DNA of 64,000 nucleotides from Homarus americanus (lineage: Eukaryota; Arthropoda; Malacostraca; Decapoda; Nephropidae). Position 1 is the stretch's first letter. The number at the start of each line of letters is the position of its first letter. A program made the translations under genes and the position numbers. The stretch is from the NCBI RefSeq assembly GCF_018991925.1, contig NW_024726235.1:2378872-2442871 (forward strand), read 5' to 3'. Shown here piece after piece: positions 28,734 to 40,876 of this stretch. Below the pieces are notes generated by a model. The model made no database searches, was not told the origin of the DNA, and saw only the letters and a program-made list of their open reading frames with translations.

Positions 28734-29215
28734 TTAATTGTGGAGAGGCGCCATTTTCATTACAAACAGTCAGACAGACAGACAGACAGACGCCTTTTGA
28801 TAACACACACACACACATCGACCGAGGCGTATACATGTTGGTCGGTCGCTTAGCCTCCATTAATGTATCCCAAACACAATGCAAAACTTATAATAATATT
28901 GCGTATTAGGTAACAGTAGACGGAGGAGGCAGGGGTGGGTGAGGAGGCAGGGGGAGGCAGGGGGTAGGGGCAGGTAGTGGTAACAGGGGCTGGTGTGTTA
29001 GTTAGGTGGCGATATTACCTCCATGATATTGAAGTTAATGAGCCAGGTGTGATATATAGAGTATCTTAGATATTAGTGGCCGTGTCTGTTGTTTTATGGG
29101 CGTTTGTGTGTGTGTGTGTGTGTGTGGAGCGGGTGTAGGGGTGTGTGTATGGAGGGTAAAGGTGTGTGTGTGTGTGCGGGGTGTATCTGTGTACGTGGTG
29201 TAGATGAGTGGGCAG

Positions 29216-29264
<49 letters not shown>

Positions 29265-29791
29265 AGGTAGGGTTATAGGTGTACCTGGAATTTTTCCTTA
29301 TTTTCGTAGTGAAGATGACAGTTTCATATACGTAAAAACGACATCATATGAGCGAAATGTTTTGGAATGCCGACCCAGCCACTACTCCTCTGGGACGTCC
29401 TGAGAAACTGACAACAAATGGAACAATATATTTCTGAGATATAGCGAGAAATAAATAACAGTCTATTCCTACCATGATACACTGATATCTTTAGCTTAAG
29501 GATGTTGTTACGAGCGCCATGATACTGACCAATCACAGGTCGAGGATTTTCAAGGCTCTGGAGAATACAACCAATCAGAAAAATACAAGAAGAATCAGCT
29601 GATAGATGTAAACACGAGTTCCAGAAGACGTTCACGGTGTAGCAACAAAGGTATAAATAGAGAGGAGAATAATACTAAATACTATAAACAAGAGAAAAAT
29701 TACGAAAACATGATAATGATAATAACGACTAATGTAGAGGGAAGAGGAAGATAATGAGGAATGATTTTACAAATTTGTTATATTTCGGTGG

Positions 29792-29794
<3 letters not shown>

Positions 29795-29873
<79 letters not shown>
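29795..29873. repeat. (AC)n microsatellite
   Basis: About 39 AC units. Confidence 0.95.
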
Positions 29874-29875
<2 letters not shown>

Positions 29876-30004
29876 ATTAAGTTCTGTACGGTATACGTAT
29901 TGTACGTTCTGTGTTTCATTCTGGTCCGAGGTAAAACGAAAGGTGCTTCTATTCGCTCGTGTTGGCGTGGTATATATGTTGTTCACTGGTCACTGTTATG
30001 CCTC

Positions 30005-30235
30005 TGGTCAACCCACCCATTTGGTCAACCCAATCCTCTGGTTAACACACCCATTTGGGCCACCCATCCATTTGGTCAACCCAATCATCTGGTCAACCCA
30101 CCAATCTGGTCCACTCACCCAGCTGGTCCACCCACCAACCTGGTCCACCCGCTCACTTGGTCCACCCACCAATCTGGTCCACCCACCAATCTGGTCCACT
30201 CACCCAGCTGGTCCACCCACCAACCTGGTCCACAC
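30005..30235 (+). repeat. 17-bp minisatellite CTGGTCCACCCACCAAT
   Basis: About 13 copies of a 17-bp unit. All three plus-strand frames stay open because 17 is not a multiple of three and the unit has no stop in any frame. Confidence 0.85.
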
Positions 30236-30684
30236 TACAACACTTCCATCTGCCTCCAAACTTTATTGAATCCACTTTCAGTTAATCCTCTTTTTTGACA
30301 GATCGCGTTCAAACATTTTTCCTCCTTGGGTCAGCAAGTTATAAGAGGCTCTCGCTCCCTCCCCCCCCCCAACCCCCACCCCCTCACCCCCATCTTTACC
30401 CTCACTCTCCCTTCTTCTTTCTATGAAAATAATGGTACGTTGATGATGACGGGAGTTGGTCTAGATTTGAAATAAGACATTTTGTAAACATTTTGTGTTG
30501 ATTTACCTCGTGAAGATGTGAATTACACGAAAGATCTTGAGAACTACGTGTTTTTCTTTATTTATACATATATACAGTGCAGTAGGACTATCGGCCTCGC
30601 TCTCATATTAATCTCTTCCCTATAAACCAAAGCCGACCCAGAGTGCTGTCTTCAGCAGAGCTGCGAGGGGGACATATAGGTTAC

Positions 30685-30786
<102 letters not shown>

Positions 30787-31379
30787 ATTGTATGAATAAT
30801 TCTAAGATTTTTTCTCTTCAAATAAACCCAACTTGTCTTAACCTGTCCGTGATAAGTAAAACATGACTAACGCTGTGGGTTAACACGTGGATGCCTCAAG
30901 TTATAACGTTTGGGTGAGTCTGTCAATTCCTACACTGGTTCCTCAAGTAAAGGTAAGGTTGGGTTAGGTTAGGTATGGTTAGGTTAGGTTAGCGTTAAGG
31001 TGTTCAATCATCAGGTGAAATGAACTCTATGCCTAATCTTCATGTGATCCATTTCGTTCTGACAGTCGGTGGGCGGTGAACGTCTATCACACCTCCATCT
31101 TTCTCCAAACGCCACATGATGCCAATAAACAATTCTTACTTTCGTCATTATAGGTCAGAGGTCAGGGGTCCCTAGAGGCTCGTAATGAGAGGTGAAATGT
31201 TGGTGTGGGTGTTGGTATGAGTGTGGGTGAGTGTGGATGTTGGTATGAGTGTAGGTGTGGGTTTGTGTGTTTATGTATAACTATGTGGGTGTGGATGTAG
31301 ATGTGGGTGTGTTTGTATGGATGTAGGTGTAGGTGTGTGTGGGGGGAGGGTGGATATGGGTGTGGGCAATATCTTATTC

Positions 31380-31492
31380 TTGATCCACACGTGAACTCTT
31401 GATCCACACGTGACTCTTGACCTACACGTGACTCTTGATCCACACGTGAACTCTTGACCTACACGTGACTCTTGATCCATACGTGTTGCAGA
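31380..31492 (+). repeat. 18-bp array of CACGTG-containing units
   Basis: Six units of GATCCACACGTGACTCTT type, with five intact CACGTG palindromes. Confidence 0.8.
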
Positions 31493-31593
31493 GTGACCAA
31501 GTGCAACATACAAGAGTTCACCTGCAGGAGCGAGTTTGATCTTGTAACTTTGAGACAGTTCAGAAAACCTTGATTCTATTGTTGGTGGGTAGC

Positions 31594-31594
<1 letters not shown>

Positions 31595-31643
<49 letters not shown>

Positions 31644-31694
31644 TATAAGTTTGTGTATGCGTATTATATATACATAAACTCATCAGTGTACCAG

Positions 31695-31769
<75 letters not shown>
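31595..31769. repeat. (GT)n followed by (AC)n, inverted pair
   Basis: (GT)n at 31595-31642 and (AC)n at 31696-31769 on the same strand, 53 bases apart, so the two tracts can pair. Confidence 0.9.
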
Positions 31770-31771
<2 letters not shown>

Positions 31772-32250
31772 TAAAGAAGAAACACATAAATTAAAACAAC
31801 ACATGAACAACAATACCCAGTACACTATGTGCCCCTCGACAACACAGTGTTAGGCTCCAGGGAGGTGGCGGTACAATACTGTGTTCCCGGTGAGACAAGG
31901 ATCCATGCAGCTTACCATCCCCTTTCAAACATTACTAATTCACGGGTAACTCCAAACCAACCAACTTCCCAGCATGCAAGAGTTATGTTTCCCAGAATAA
32001 TCCTTTATACTTCTCTATATAATACGCTCAAGCTGTGTGTGTGTAGTTTTTTATATTACAAGATGTGTGTTTTAGAATTATTAACCTGTGATTAGGAGAT
32101 AAGTTTGTTTACAGGTGTTTTTTTTTTGTTTTTTTCTGTGTACATGACATCAATCGAGGTGAGGTTAGGTTGTTGTTGTTGTTGTTGATTTTGTTCTTGT
32201 TCTTGTTTTTCTTCTTTGTATATCGGTAATTAGTATGTAACTGAAGGTAG

Positions 32251-32332
<82 letters not shown>

Positions 32333-32562
32333 CTCATCTCTCTAATCCCTTTTCCTCCCTTTGGTTAACTCCCTCACAGCTTCTCACATCCCCTACCTCA
32401 CCCTTCCCTTCCCCTGTGGCTTAGGTAAAAACAACAAATAAAATGCTACTCTCACCCTCCAGTTACGACAACAACAACAATAATAATAATAATAATAATA
32501 ACAATAACAATAGCACATGGTAATCCTGGTTAAAGCTGCTCAAAACACAACATATTTTTAAC

Positions 32563-32890
32563 CCCTTGAGTACAGTGACTTAACCTCTTGAGTACGATGA
32601 CAGCCCCTTGAGTACAGTGATTTAACCTCTTGAGTACGATGACAGCCCCTTGAGTACAGTGACATCCTCTTGAGTACTATATCAAAAACCTTACAGTAAT
32701 AATTCAGTGGGATGATCTATGATTTGAGAGGATTGATAATGTATCAAGGGGTTAAGTCATCGTACTCAAGAGTTTGTCATCGTACTCAAGATTTTGTCAT
32801 CGTACTCAAGAGTTTGTCATCGTACTCAAGGGATTGTCATCGTACTCAAGAGTTTGTCATCGTACTCAAGGGATTGTCATCGTATTCATG
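32563..32890. repeat. Inverted pair of minisatellites, CTTGAGTACGATGACA and its complement
   Basis: The left arm (32563-32682) has about five copies of CTTGAGTAC(G/A)(A/G)TGAC. The right arm (32747-32890) has about seven copies of its reverse complement GTCATCGTACTCAAG at 20-bp pitch. About 65 bases separate the arms. Confidence 0.85.
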
Positions 32891-33409
32891 TCCTTACCGT
32901 TTTATTATATCCGTTTATATATCATGTTCTTGTCTATATCTTTGTATACATAATATATGCATCTTATGTTCTTGTTTATATACTGATACATACCGATTGC
33001 TTGGATACATATATTTACAGTATATATGACTCAGCAAAAATAGTTCCACATATTCTCTTCAAGGTTTTCATAGCGGCTCACAACCCCCCTCCCCCCCCCA
33101 CCCTTCCCTCCTTCCCGCAGTGTCACTCAGGCAAATATCAAAACCTGATCTTATTATGATGTTTTTAACGTGGTCTTATTTTTGTTGAAATGGGACTTAT
33201 TCACTTGAGAGAACCACTTAGAGCACCCGCAGCTCTTATGGTATAAAACAACCCTTCCCCCTTAGTCCCCCCACCTGGTAGAGAAGTTAATGAGTCTCAA
33301 GTAGAAAGACTGACTCCCACTCGTAGTAAACATGTTGGTATCGTGTTCTCCTCCTCCTCCTCCTCCTTTATATACTAATACTACTATACCTCGTCTGTGC
33401 ATTATTTAA

Positions 33410-33640
33410 GCTTTATTGATAGTGATATCAAATCCCAGTCTCTGAAAACTTCACAAATACTGTCAAGTTCATCTGTATTCCCAATTTAACCAATGTGTTT
33501 CGATTCTACTATAGTTATCCCTCCAGGCTCCTCCGTTTTCTATCTTAAGTCGACTACCCTGGGTGACGAGATACTCCCTTGCGGTACTCCACTGATTATA
33601 TTGATAATTTAACTCCACATCCCACTAATTCAACCACCGG
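33410..33640 (-). pseudogene. Degraded reverse-transcriptase relic of another LINE family
   Basis: On the minus strand the motif SGVPQGSIS (RT motif of non-LTR elements) is readable near 33560-33600, followed by a stop and diverged sequence. The flanks do not match the main LINE family of this window. Confidence 0.5.
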
Positions 33641-34262
33641 TGATTCCTGATGTGAGAATTAAATTCATGTGAGTCTGTTTCAATGGTAAAGTGCCTCAGT
33701 ATGTGTGTGTGTGTTTAGGTAGTGTACAGTATATGTGCGAAATAAATAATCTCTTATATTCTCACCTTCACATTCTACCCAACACAACTAAAGACTAAAA
33801 ATAACTGCCTTTGAAGCTTAGACAAATAATAACTCTGCAGTCATTTTCCTCTAGTTTAAATCCACTGACCTTTTTCACAGGTGGGAAGATCAATAAATAT
33901 ACCATAAAACTGTAAAATGTAACCCGTTTTTAATTTGCACAGTGAAGCTATATTCTGTTTTGTGTTTTGAAATAATATTGTTCGTAGTTATAAAGTGGAG
34001 ATGTATGTTATATAAACTTTATCAGAATGTTTATGATTTATGCGGACTGTTTTGGGTTGTATAAATTCGTATAAATTCAGCCTCCTCCCCCCCACCTCTC
34101 TCCTCCTCCCCCTCATCTCGCCCTCTATCCTAACCCTCCTCCTCCTCCTCCTCCTCTTCTTTTCTTCGCTCCCTCCCTCCTTCCTTTCCCCCTCTCTCCT
34201 TCTCCTCCTTTCCTCCCTCTTTCCTTTCCTTCTTTCCTCCATCCTCTGTCCTCTCCCAGTCT

Positions 34263-34463
34263 GCCTTTGTACCCCACAGGATATGGAGCGTTTGGTCAGA
34301 GGACGTTCTCCCCGAGGTCCTTCTGCTGCCATTGTGTATTGTGTGATGTCCGGTTGTATCTCACTTATTATTATGTATATTATTTATACTTTATACAGGG
34401 TGATACACTCGTTGGTGGCTCCTGGGTATTTCCGGTGTTTGTATACGCCGTTGGTGATGTATT
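34263..34463 (+). CDS. Candidate exon with a hydrophobic segment
   Basis: A long pyrimidine tract (34085-34255) leads to the acceptor CCCCACAG. The frame beginning MERLVRGRSPRGPSAAIVYC continues into a hydrophobic stretch (SGCISLIIMYIIYTLYR) and stops at 34463. A GT donor-like site follows TTATACAGG near 34400. A second frame is also open, which weakens the case. No neighbouring exon was found. Confidence 0.22.
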
Positions 34464-34516
34464 AGTGATGTATTGTATTCTTGTCGTAAAGGTATTTTCG
34501 ATGGTGTAGTCTCAGG

Positions 34517-34547
<31 letters not shown>

Positions 34548-34778
34548 GTAAATAACGAATGTATTAACTAGGACCAAGTTGCCTCGTTTTCTACACTGTC
34601 AGTCACATTCCTCTGCACTGCCAGCCACACTCCTAACCAGTGTCAGCCACACTCCTTTACACTGCCAGTCACACTGCTCACCAATGTCAGCCACACATCT
34701 CTACACTGCCAGCCACACTCCTCAACACCACCATACAGACACTCCTTTGGACAGCCGAGTCGGTGTATTTCTTCTTCT

Positions 34779-34816
<38 letters not shown>

Positions 34817-35094
34817 CTCCTCCTTCCACCACTTTATTTTTACAATTTCCTTTAAACCATTATTAATCCTCACTCAGGCGATTGACACACTCAATATTTT
34901 TGTTTTGTTTTTCCGGGGAGGAGGTTGGTTCTGTTTCCTTTGAAGATGACGAAGAAGACCTTGTCAAACACACCTAAGACCAGTGGCTATCGTCTCTTCT
35001 CTCTAGTAAATTACAAAAGCTGCCACTGTTGTAATTAAAGTGTTATTGGCTGGGTGGGGGTCTGAGTGGAGTGTTATTTTATGCTTACCGGATG

Positions 35095-35129
<35 letters not shown>

Positions 35130-35143
35130 AGGGGGGGGGGCGG

Positions 35144-35175
<32 letters not shown>

Positions 35176-35427
35176 GACCTACAAGTCCCTCCACTCATCA
35201 TGGAAGCTTTTGACCAAACGACTTTATTTTATTTTCACTCCGCCGGCCTGAGGAGCTGTAGGGGAGCGGCAGGTCTGGTAAATGCTTTGTGATTTTAATT
35301 TTCCTGCGGGTGTGATGCTGACGTGCCTGACGCTGCTGTTCTGTGTCCGTGTGTGTGTGTGTGTGTGTGTGTGTATCCCACATGTTGTAGTGCTGTATAG
35401 TTGTGTATGCGTGCGTTTGTGTGTATG

Positions 35428-35800
35428 TAATGGTGTAATGGTCAGCAAGCTCGCCTCGCAAGCGAGAGGACCCGGGTTCGATCCCCGGGCAGGGTGAAAT
35501 TATGGGAAAGTTTCTTTACGCCTTTTGCCTCTGTTTACCCAGCAGGAATTGGGAACCTGGATGTTAATCTATTTGCGGATCGTATTCAGGGGTAATGGTT
35601 ATCCAGTGCAGTTGGCGAGTTGTCCGGTCTTCTCGGACTATTCACTGACACTGAGTCACGCAACTCGTTAACTTGGGGTGTGGTTGTTGTGTTGGCGACA
35701 GCTTCTACACCTTAAACAAATTCACGCCTTGGTGGCCCTTGGGCCGGCCATCCTCGTTACATGAGGGGCAACCATTGTTTTATATATATATATATATACA
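35428..35800 (+). mobile_element. tRNA-derived SINE
   Basis: The head is tRNA-like: A-box-like TGGTGTAATGG, an anticodon stem-loop CTCGC-CTCGCAA-GCGAG with anticodon position CGC, and a perfect B box GGTTCGATCCC with T-arm pairing GGG/CCC. A conserved-looking body follows (CCTCTGTTTACCCAGCAGG, GGGAACCTGG). The element ends in a TA run at 35781-35800. The body length and the simple-repeat tail mark it as a SINE and not a free tRNA gene. Confidence 0.75.
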
Positions 35801-36238
35801 TATGTGTGTGTGAAGGATTCTAAAGTGGTATTAAAACATACAACCGCGCGCACACACACACACACTGAAGCTAAGTGGATGTAAATGCTGCCACACACAC
35901 ACCTCCTGTGTAAGCAATATATTTCCTACCTGTCGTAAATGCAAGCTGGCGTGATATCCTCCCACAAATTCTGCCCGTCTTACTTATGCCTGTGTCGTAA
36001 ACAAAGTTTAAAATTCGCGATTCTTTACACCCAAAATATATATAATTTGTGAATCCATAAAGACTGTGTGATTACGTTTTATTTAGATACGTCAAGGAAC
36101 ATATAGTCTACTTACGTCAGCTTATATTATGAAGTATATCCCGTTAGTTTATGTTTAATTAATTGGTTAGTAATAATAATAATAATAATCATAATAATAA
36201 TACGAAGAAGAAGAAGAAGATAGACCGAATAATAATAA

Positions 36239-36304
<66 letters not shown>

Positions 36305-36461
36305 AGTGAATGTGAGTTAGGTGGTCCTTCAGAAACCAGAGGTATTCACGAATGACTGAAGAACCTGACGTTGGGAGTGTTTTGTTTTGTGTTCTGAGGA
36401 CTTATTGCCGGCGAATGATGGTGGGTTAGAGGAGAAGGCGTGTCACCAGGTAGTGTGTGGA

Positions 36462-36645
36462 AGAGATGCACCGTGGGAGGGAGGCACCGTGGGAGGGAGG
36501 CACCGTAGAAGGGAGGCACCGTGGGAGGGAGGCACTGTGGGAAGGAGGCACCGTGGGAGGGAGGCAGCGTGGGAAGGAGGCACTGTGGGAAGGAGGCACT
36601 GTGGGAGGGAGGCACTGTGGGAGGGAGGCACCGTGGGAGGGAAGT
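36462..36645 (+). repeat. 16-bp minisatellite GGAGGCACCGTGGGAG
   Basis: About 11 copies. Open frames on both strands are repeat shadows. Confidence 0.85.
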
Positions 36646-38172
36646 AAACACACTCACACAAAGTCAAATCAGATATGTATTCACCTATTCGTGGGTGACG
36701 TGAGAAGAGGCGCGTCACCCACACACTCCCGTCCACCCACCCACCTAGGCAGGATTTCCGGAGACTTCATAAAAAGATGAATTCGTCGTGAGGTGAAGGT
36801 CTTACTGATAGACCTCCAGAACAGGTATATAGCCAGGCTAGTAAAAGGATCTCTCAAGTGCACAATTATCAGATCCTTTGACGATAAAATATATTAAACC
36901 CGTCGTGTGAGGCTGTTATTCCCTCGTTGGTGTGCCTTTCTCGCTCCACTGCCTCCTGATGACACTCTTAATAGTGTGTTTGTATACAGAAGACTTTAAG
37001 AGTGAGTCAGAGTGTAAATAGGAGACATGAGTAGTTCAGACTCGCGAGCAGGATTTTAAGGGAGCATAGTGGTGGTCGTGAGCAACAGATTGAAAGCTCC
37101 TAGTGTTGAGCCAGATTAAATAAGTTTCTTTAACTTCTGTAGTTCACAAAAGCTACCGGAACTTCACCTCCTACACGCACTATTGTGAGAATTCGTAAAG
37201 TCTTCGTTTACAGCTGTGCATCGTGTCTGCCATGTTTGTTACAGATATCCAGTATTGCTACGCTACAATGTGATCCATAAATTTAAAAGAATGTTTAACA
37301 GACCCACGTTAAGAAGAGGTTATAGTGGACACGGTAGTCATCTGAAGCATTTCCCTCTGGGCTGCCTAATTTTCATACGACGGCAATCCTCAGTACCCAC
37401 CTGAAGGTACGACTCCCCATCCTAACCCACATTAATTTTAAGCACCCCAACGGTACTCGGGGTGTCTAAACATCATAAGTTTCTAATTTTTCCCGATTTA
37501 GATGTCGGCGCTGACCCAAATTGCCCCACTTGAACTATGAGACAAATGACTAAAAATGCGTCGAAATTTTTGTGATTCTTTACTGTACATAGACCTTGAC
37601 GGTACTGTACCCAGGTGTGTGCTCGTATCGTAAGACAGGGAAACACAGTTCAGCTTTCATGAGTGAGGAGTGAGACGGTGGCTCAGCCCAACACCACGAC
37701 CCAGGTATTGGATTTCAAGGTTTCATTAATCTTACTAATGTTGGTGGAAGACATGTCTGGAGTCCCTGCCTCGGCGGGTCTGTTGGGACACCGTGGAGTA
37801 ATGAGGCTGCAGGTTGAGGCCATGCTGGAGGCCGAGTGTTTTACCATAATGGAGGTTGAGTTTGAGGTTGAGATTTGGATTTTCATCAATGGGAATTTGA
37901 TCCGAACCTTATCATAGAACCACTGCACTAGGGGGGTGGGGGGGGGGAGGAAGGGTACCGGGTAGGTATTAATTGTTGTAGTCATCTGATCTGTCTCGTA
38001 CGATCTTCCTCGTTTAGTAGGTCAAGGGCGCTGATCCTCACTCTTCTAGTAAATCGTAATCAGTTTAACATTTCATACATTCCAAGTTACTGATGTTTGT
38101 TTATATCTCAAGTTTCATGTTAAACCGGTTTATGCACCAGCTCAAATTGCTGTTAATTCAATATATCTTCTC

Positions 38173-38334
38173 AGTGTGTCAGCCCTGCAGTGACTCTATG
38201 GCAGCAAGACGTGGGCAGCGGCAGAATGTACCACTGAATTTGGTGAATAGAGTTACCACAGTCACCACACAACCAAGTCATCCCTCAAGGAATCGCACAA
38301 GCAAAATGGATACTGTGAAGCCGCAATATGCATA
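38173..38334 (+). CDS. Candidate terminal exon, unknown product
   Basis: After an acceptor-like ATCTTCTCAG, a frame encodes CQPCSDSMAARRGQRQNVPL and onward, ending KMDTVKPQYA before TAA. It is basic and Thr/Ser-rich. No family is recognised and no partner exon was found. Confidence 0.18.
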
Positions 38335-39501
38335 AATCAATTTGCATTCATAAGTAAGGCGGAATAATATGGCTAGGTGAGAAAGCACCTACTCCCGGCG
38401 GGGCGATGGGAGTAGAATGCCTTGTCTAGTCAACCACAAACAATCAACATGTTGAATATCAAACTACTCAGACTCACGTGAACTTCGGCAGTCAACCCCA
38501 AGAGATAGTTGATGATATTTGATTCATATTTGACACGGACAAACTTCAAGACGCTTAGAATTTCGTTTTGGTTATTATTAAAGCTTTAGTTTAGTTATAG
38601 AACCCAAACACAACACACGGCCTTGCATGTTGAGAGGTGGTGGGTATTGTGGTGTATTGTCTGGACGAAAGTGCCTGGTGTTGTGTACAGAGGCTTATAG
38701 TTAACACGAGGTGGTATGAGTTCTACTTGCCAGTTGTAGTCGAAGCCAAAGGGTTCAGATGATGTCCGGGTCTCTGTTAGCACACAGTTGGGCACGGCAT
38801 CAAGCGCGGTATTTCTGGACCCCCTCCCACCCACGGTGTGACTCCACCTGTCGGGGACTTATCTCAGGTTGGCCCACTCGTTTACAAGTATCGTCTCATC
38901 TCTCAGTAGCCAGACACGCTGATGACCTCACCAAATGACACCATCTGCCCTAGTTGCATAGGTCCAGATTCTCAAAAGTTCACGATATAAACGTTCCCAG
39001 TGAGTGAAGATTTATGATTGAGTGAAAACAAAGATACCGCTCAGGAATAACACCGGACTTACACGTCATAATCTTCACTAGAAACGTTTATATAGTGTGC
39101 AGGACAACAACCTACGGTAGGGTGTGTGGCGCCATAGGGTTGGTAGCTCTTGATTAGTTCAACTGTTCAAAAAATACAAATATAAAATAAAATAAATCAT
39201 CATTGTGTGTCAGAGATATTAATTATTTTCACAAGAGTTCACGATTATAATTTTCTTCTTCTCGGGCACTCTTGGCCAGTTGACTCGTTGAGCTAAATCA
39301 ACAAGGCTTCAGAAATGAACGAACTCCCTCCGTTATCTTTTTGACTCGGTAAATCGGATACGTTATAAATGATTTATCTTTGAAAACTGAATTTCATCTC
39401 AGTGTCGCCTTGAGAGGAAAAAATTGAAATGGGAAAAATAGCGAGTGGAGTCCGCAATTTAATGGTGTATAAATACCAGGCAACTGCCCCGTGACCTTCA
39501 G

Positions 39502-39665
39502 GAGTGGACCACCAGAATGTTTGTGACCGAGATATTGATCCGACGGGGAGAGCCACTTGCTGCCTCCTCACTGACGACAATGTGAACAGGAAGAGCTCGT
39601 CCTCTGAGACATGTTGTACACTTGAAGCCAACAGAGAGCGAGAAGACCAGTGCATTCCTAAGTAA
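39502..39665 (+). CDS. Candidate cysteine-rich terminal exon
   Basis: After an acceptor-like CCTTCAG, 53 codons without ATG encode a six-cysteine pattern C-x11-CC-x16-CC-x11-C ending CIPK and TAA. A TATAAATA lies 30 bases upstream, so a promoter reading competes with the splice reading. Open frames of about 95 codons exist on the other strand across the same bases. No upstream exon was found. It could be the end of a secreted disulphide-rich protein, or chance. Confidence 0.25.
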
Positions 39666-40694
39666 AAATACTGGAAAAGATCGTATATTCAGAGGCAGGA
39701 GTGTTGAATTCACTGACATCTCAACAGGCAGTGTGACTAATATTATAAACAGGTGTGGTGCGGGTGTTCGTGTGTTTACTTCAAGGTTTTTCACTCGATT
39801 TCTCCTACGATGAACACGACCCTGTTGACCTACTGATACCGCTTATCAGTATCATTCGTTGGATCATGTAAAAGAAAGATTAGGCACCCCAGCTTATTTC
39901 ACCTCAAGACCTTAACCCTCAGGTAGCGTTTGGGGGTTTTAATTACCAGGTGAAATATGCTTATGGGGGCTAATCTTAAAGTGATCCCTGGTTTGTTTAT
40001 TTTACAAGAAAATCATAATGGCTAGCCAGACGATCCTCAATAGAGCCTTCAGTTCAGAGCTAAGACCATTACTCTCTTTTCATTGGGGTGTCGCTACAAT
40101 TATCCTCCTAAAATGGTTCAATATCGTCACAAACTGTTGTCTCATCCACGAGTTGTGTTTACTGAAGAAACTCGCATAAAGTTACAAGGTTTCCAGCACA
40201 CACTACACGAAACAGTTTTAACTTTGTCTTCATGACCGGTATAAAACGAATGGGTTTAGTTAACGTCAAGTCTCAGAGTAATGTCGATATCACTTGGGAT
40301 TTTTTATGTTTTGGGTGAAACTTAAAAAAGGTTATCAAGTGTGTCAAGGATCAGGTGTTGGGAAGACGAAGTACATTTACAATTTTTGTTTTTTTATTAT
40401 TGTGATCTTCAGGTCAATCCCAGCTTGTTTATATAAAAAGCTGTGTAGATGTGGGGTTGGTGTGTGGGGGAGGGGTGGTGGTGTTGGGGTGAGGGGGGGG
40501 TGGTGTTGGGGGGGAGGGGGGTGGTGTTCGGGTGTGAGTATCGCCTGTGTTCACGACGCAGCAAGACCCGTGTTTAGTATTAAGACTACATGTACACAGA
40601 ATCCCACCTCACTCCCGTGTTCTGTCCAAAAAACCATATCGGAGTGTGCAGTTACGTAATGGTGGTAAAAAATATTGTACTAAAAATTTAACAC

Positions 40695-40700
40695 TTTATT
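40695..40700 (-). promoter_or_regulatory. Poly(A) signal AATAAA of the minus-strand membrane-protein gene
   Basis: TTTATT on the plus strand reads AATAAA on the minus strand, about 180 bases after the stop codon at 40877-40879. The position fits a short 3' UTR. Confidence 0.45.
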
Positions 40701-40876
40701 TGTACTTAATTTTTCAAGGGGGTTAAAAAATGACATCTAAAATTATTTTTTTTACAAGACCTGTACTGTCAGTGTATAAAATCACTCACATTCACAATTA
40801 AAAAGGTGTACCATCACTACAAAAACTGTACAGCACCAGAAAGGGGATCCAGCTACCATAGCCCTTGCGTGGTTAA

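Larger units (their letters stand above)
36650..40690. other. Intergenic, weak exon candidates only
   Basis: Mostly unique sequence with ordinary composition, which makes it the best place outside the gene cluster for missed exons. Only the weak candidates at 38173 and 39502 were found. Confidence 0.5.

Noticed and set aside
36462..36660. Minus-strand frames reading SLPQCLPPTVPPSH repeats
   Set aside because: Translation of a 16-bp minisatellite, open in several frames.
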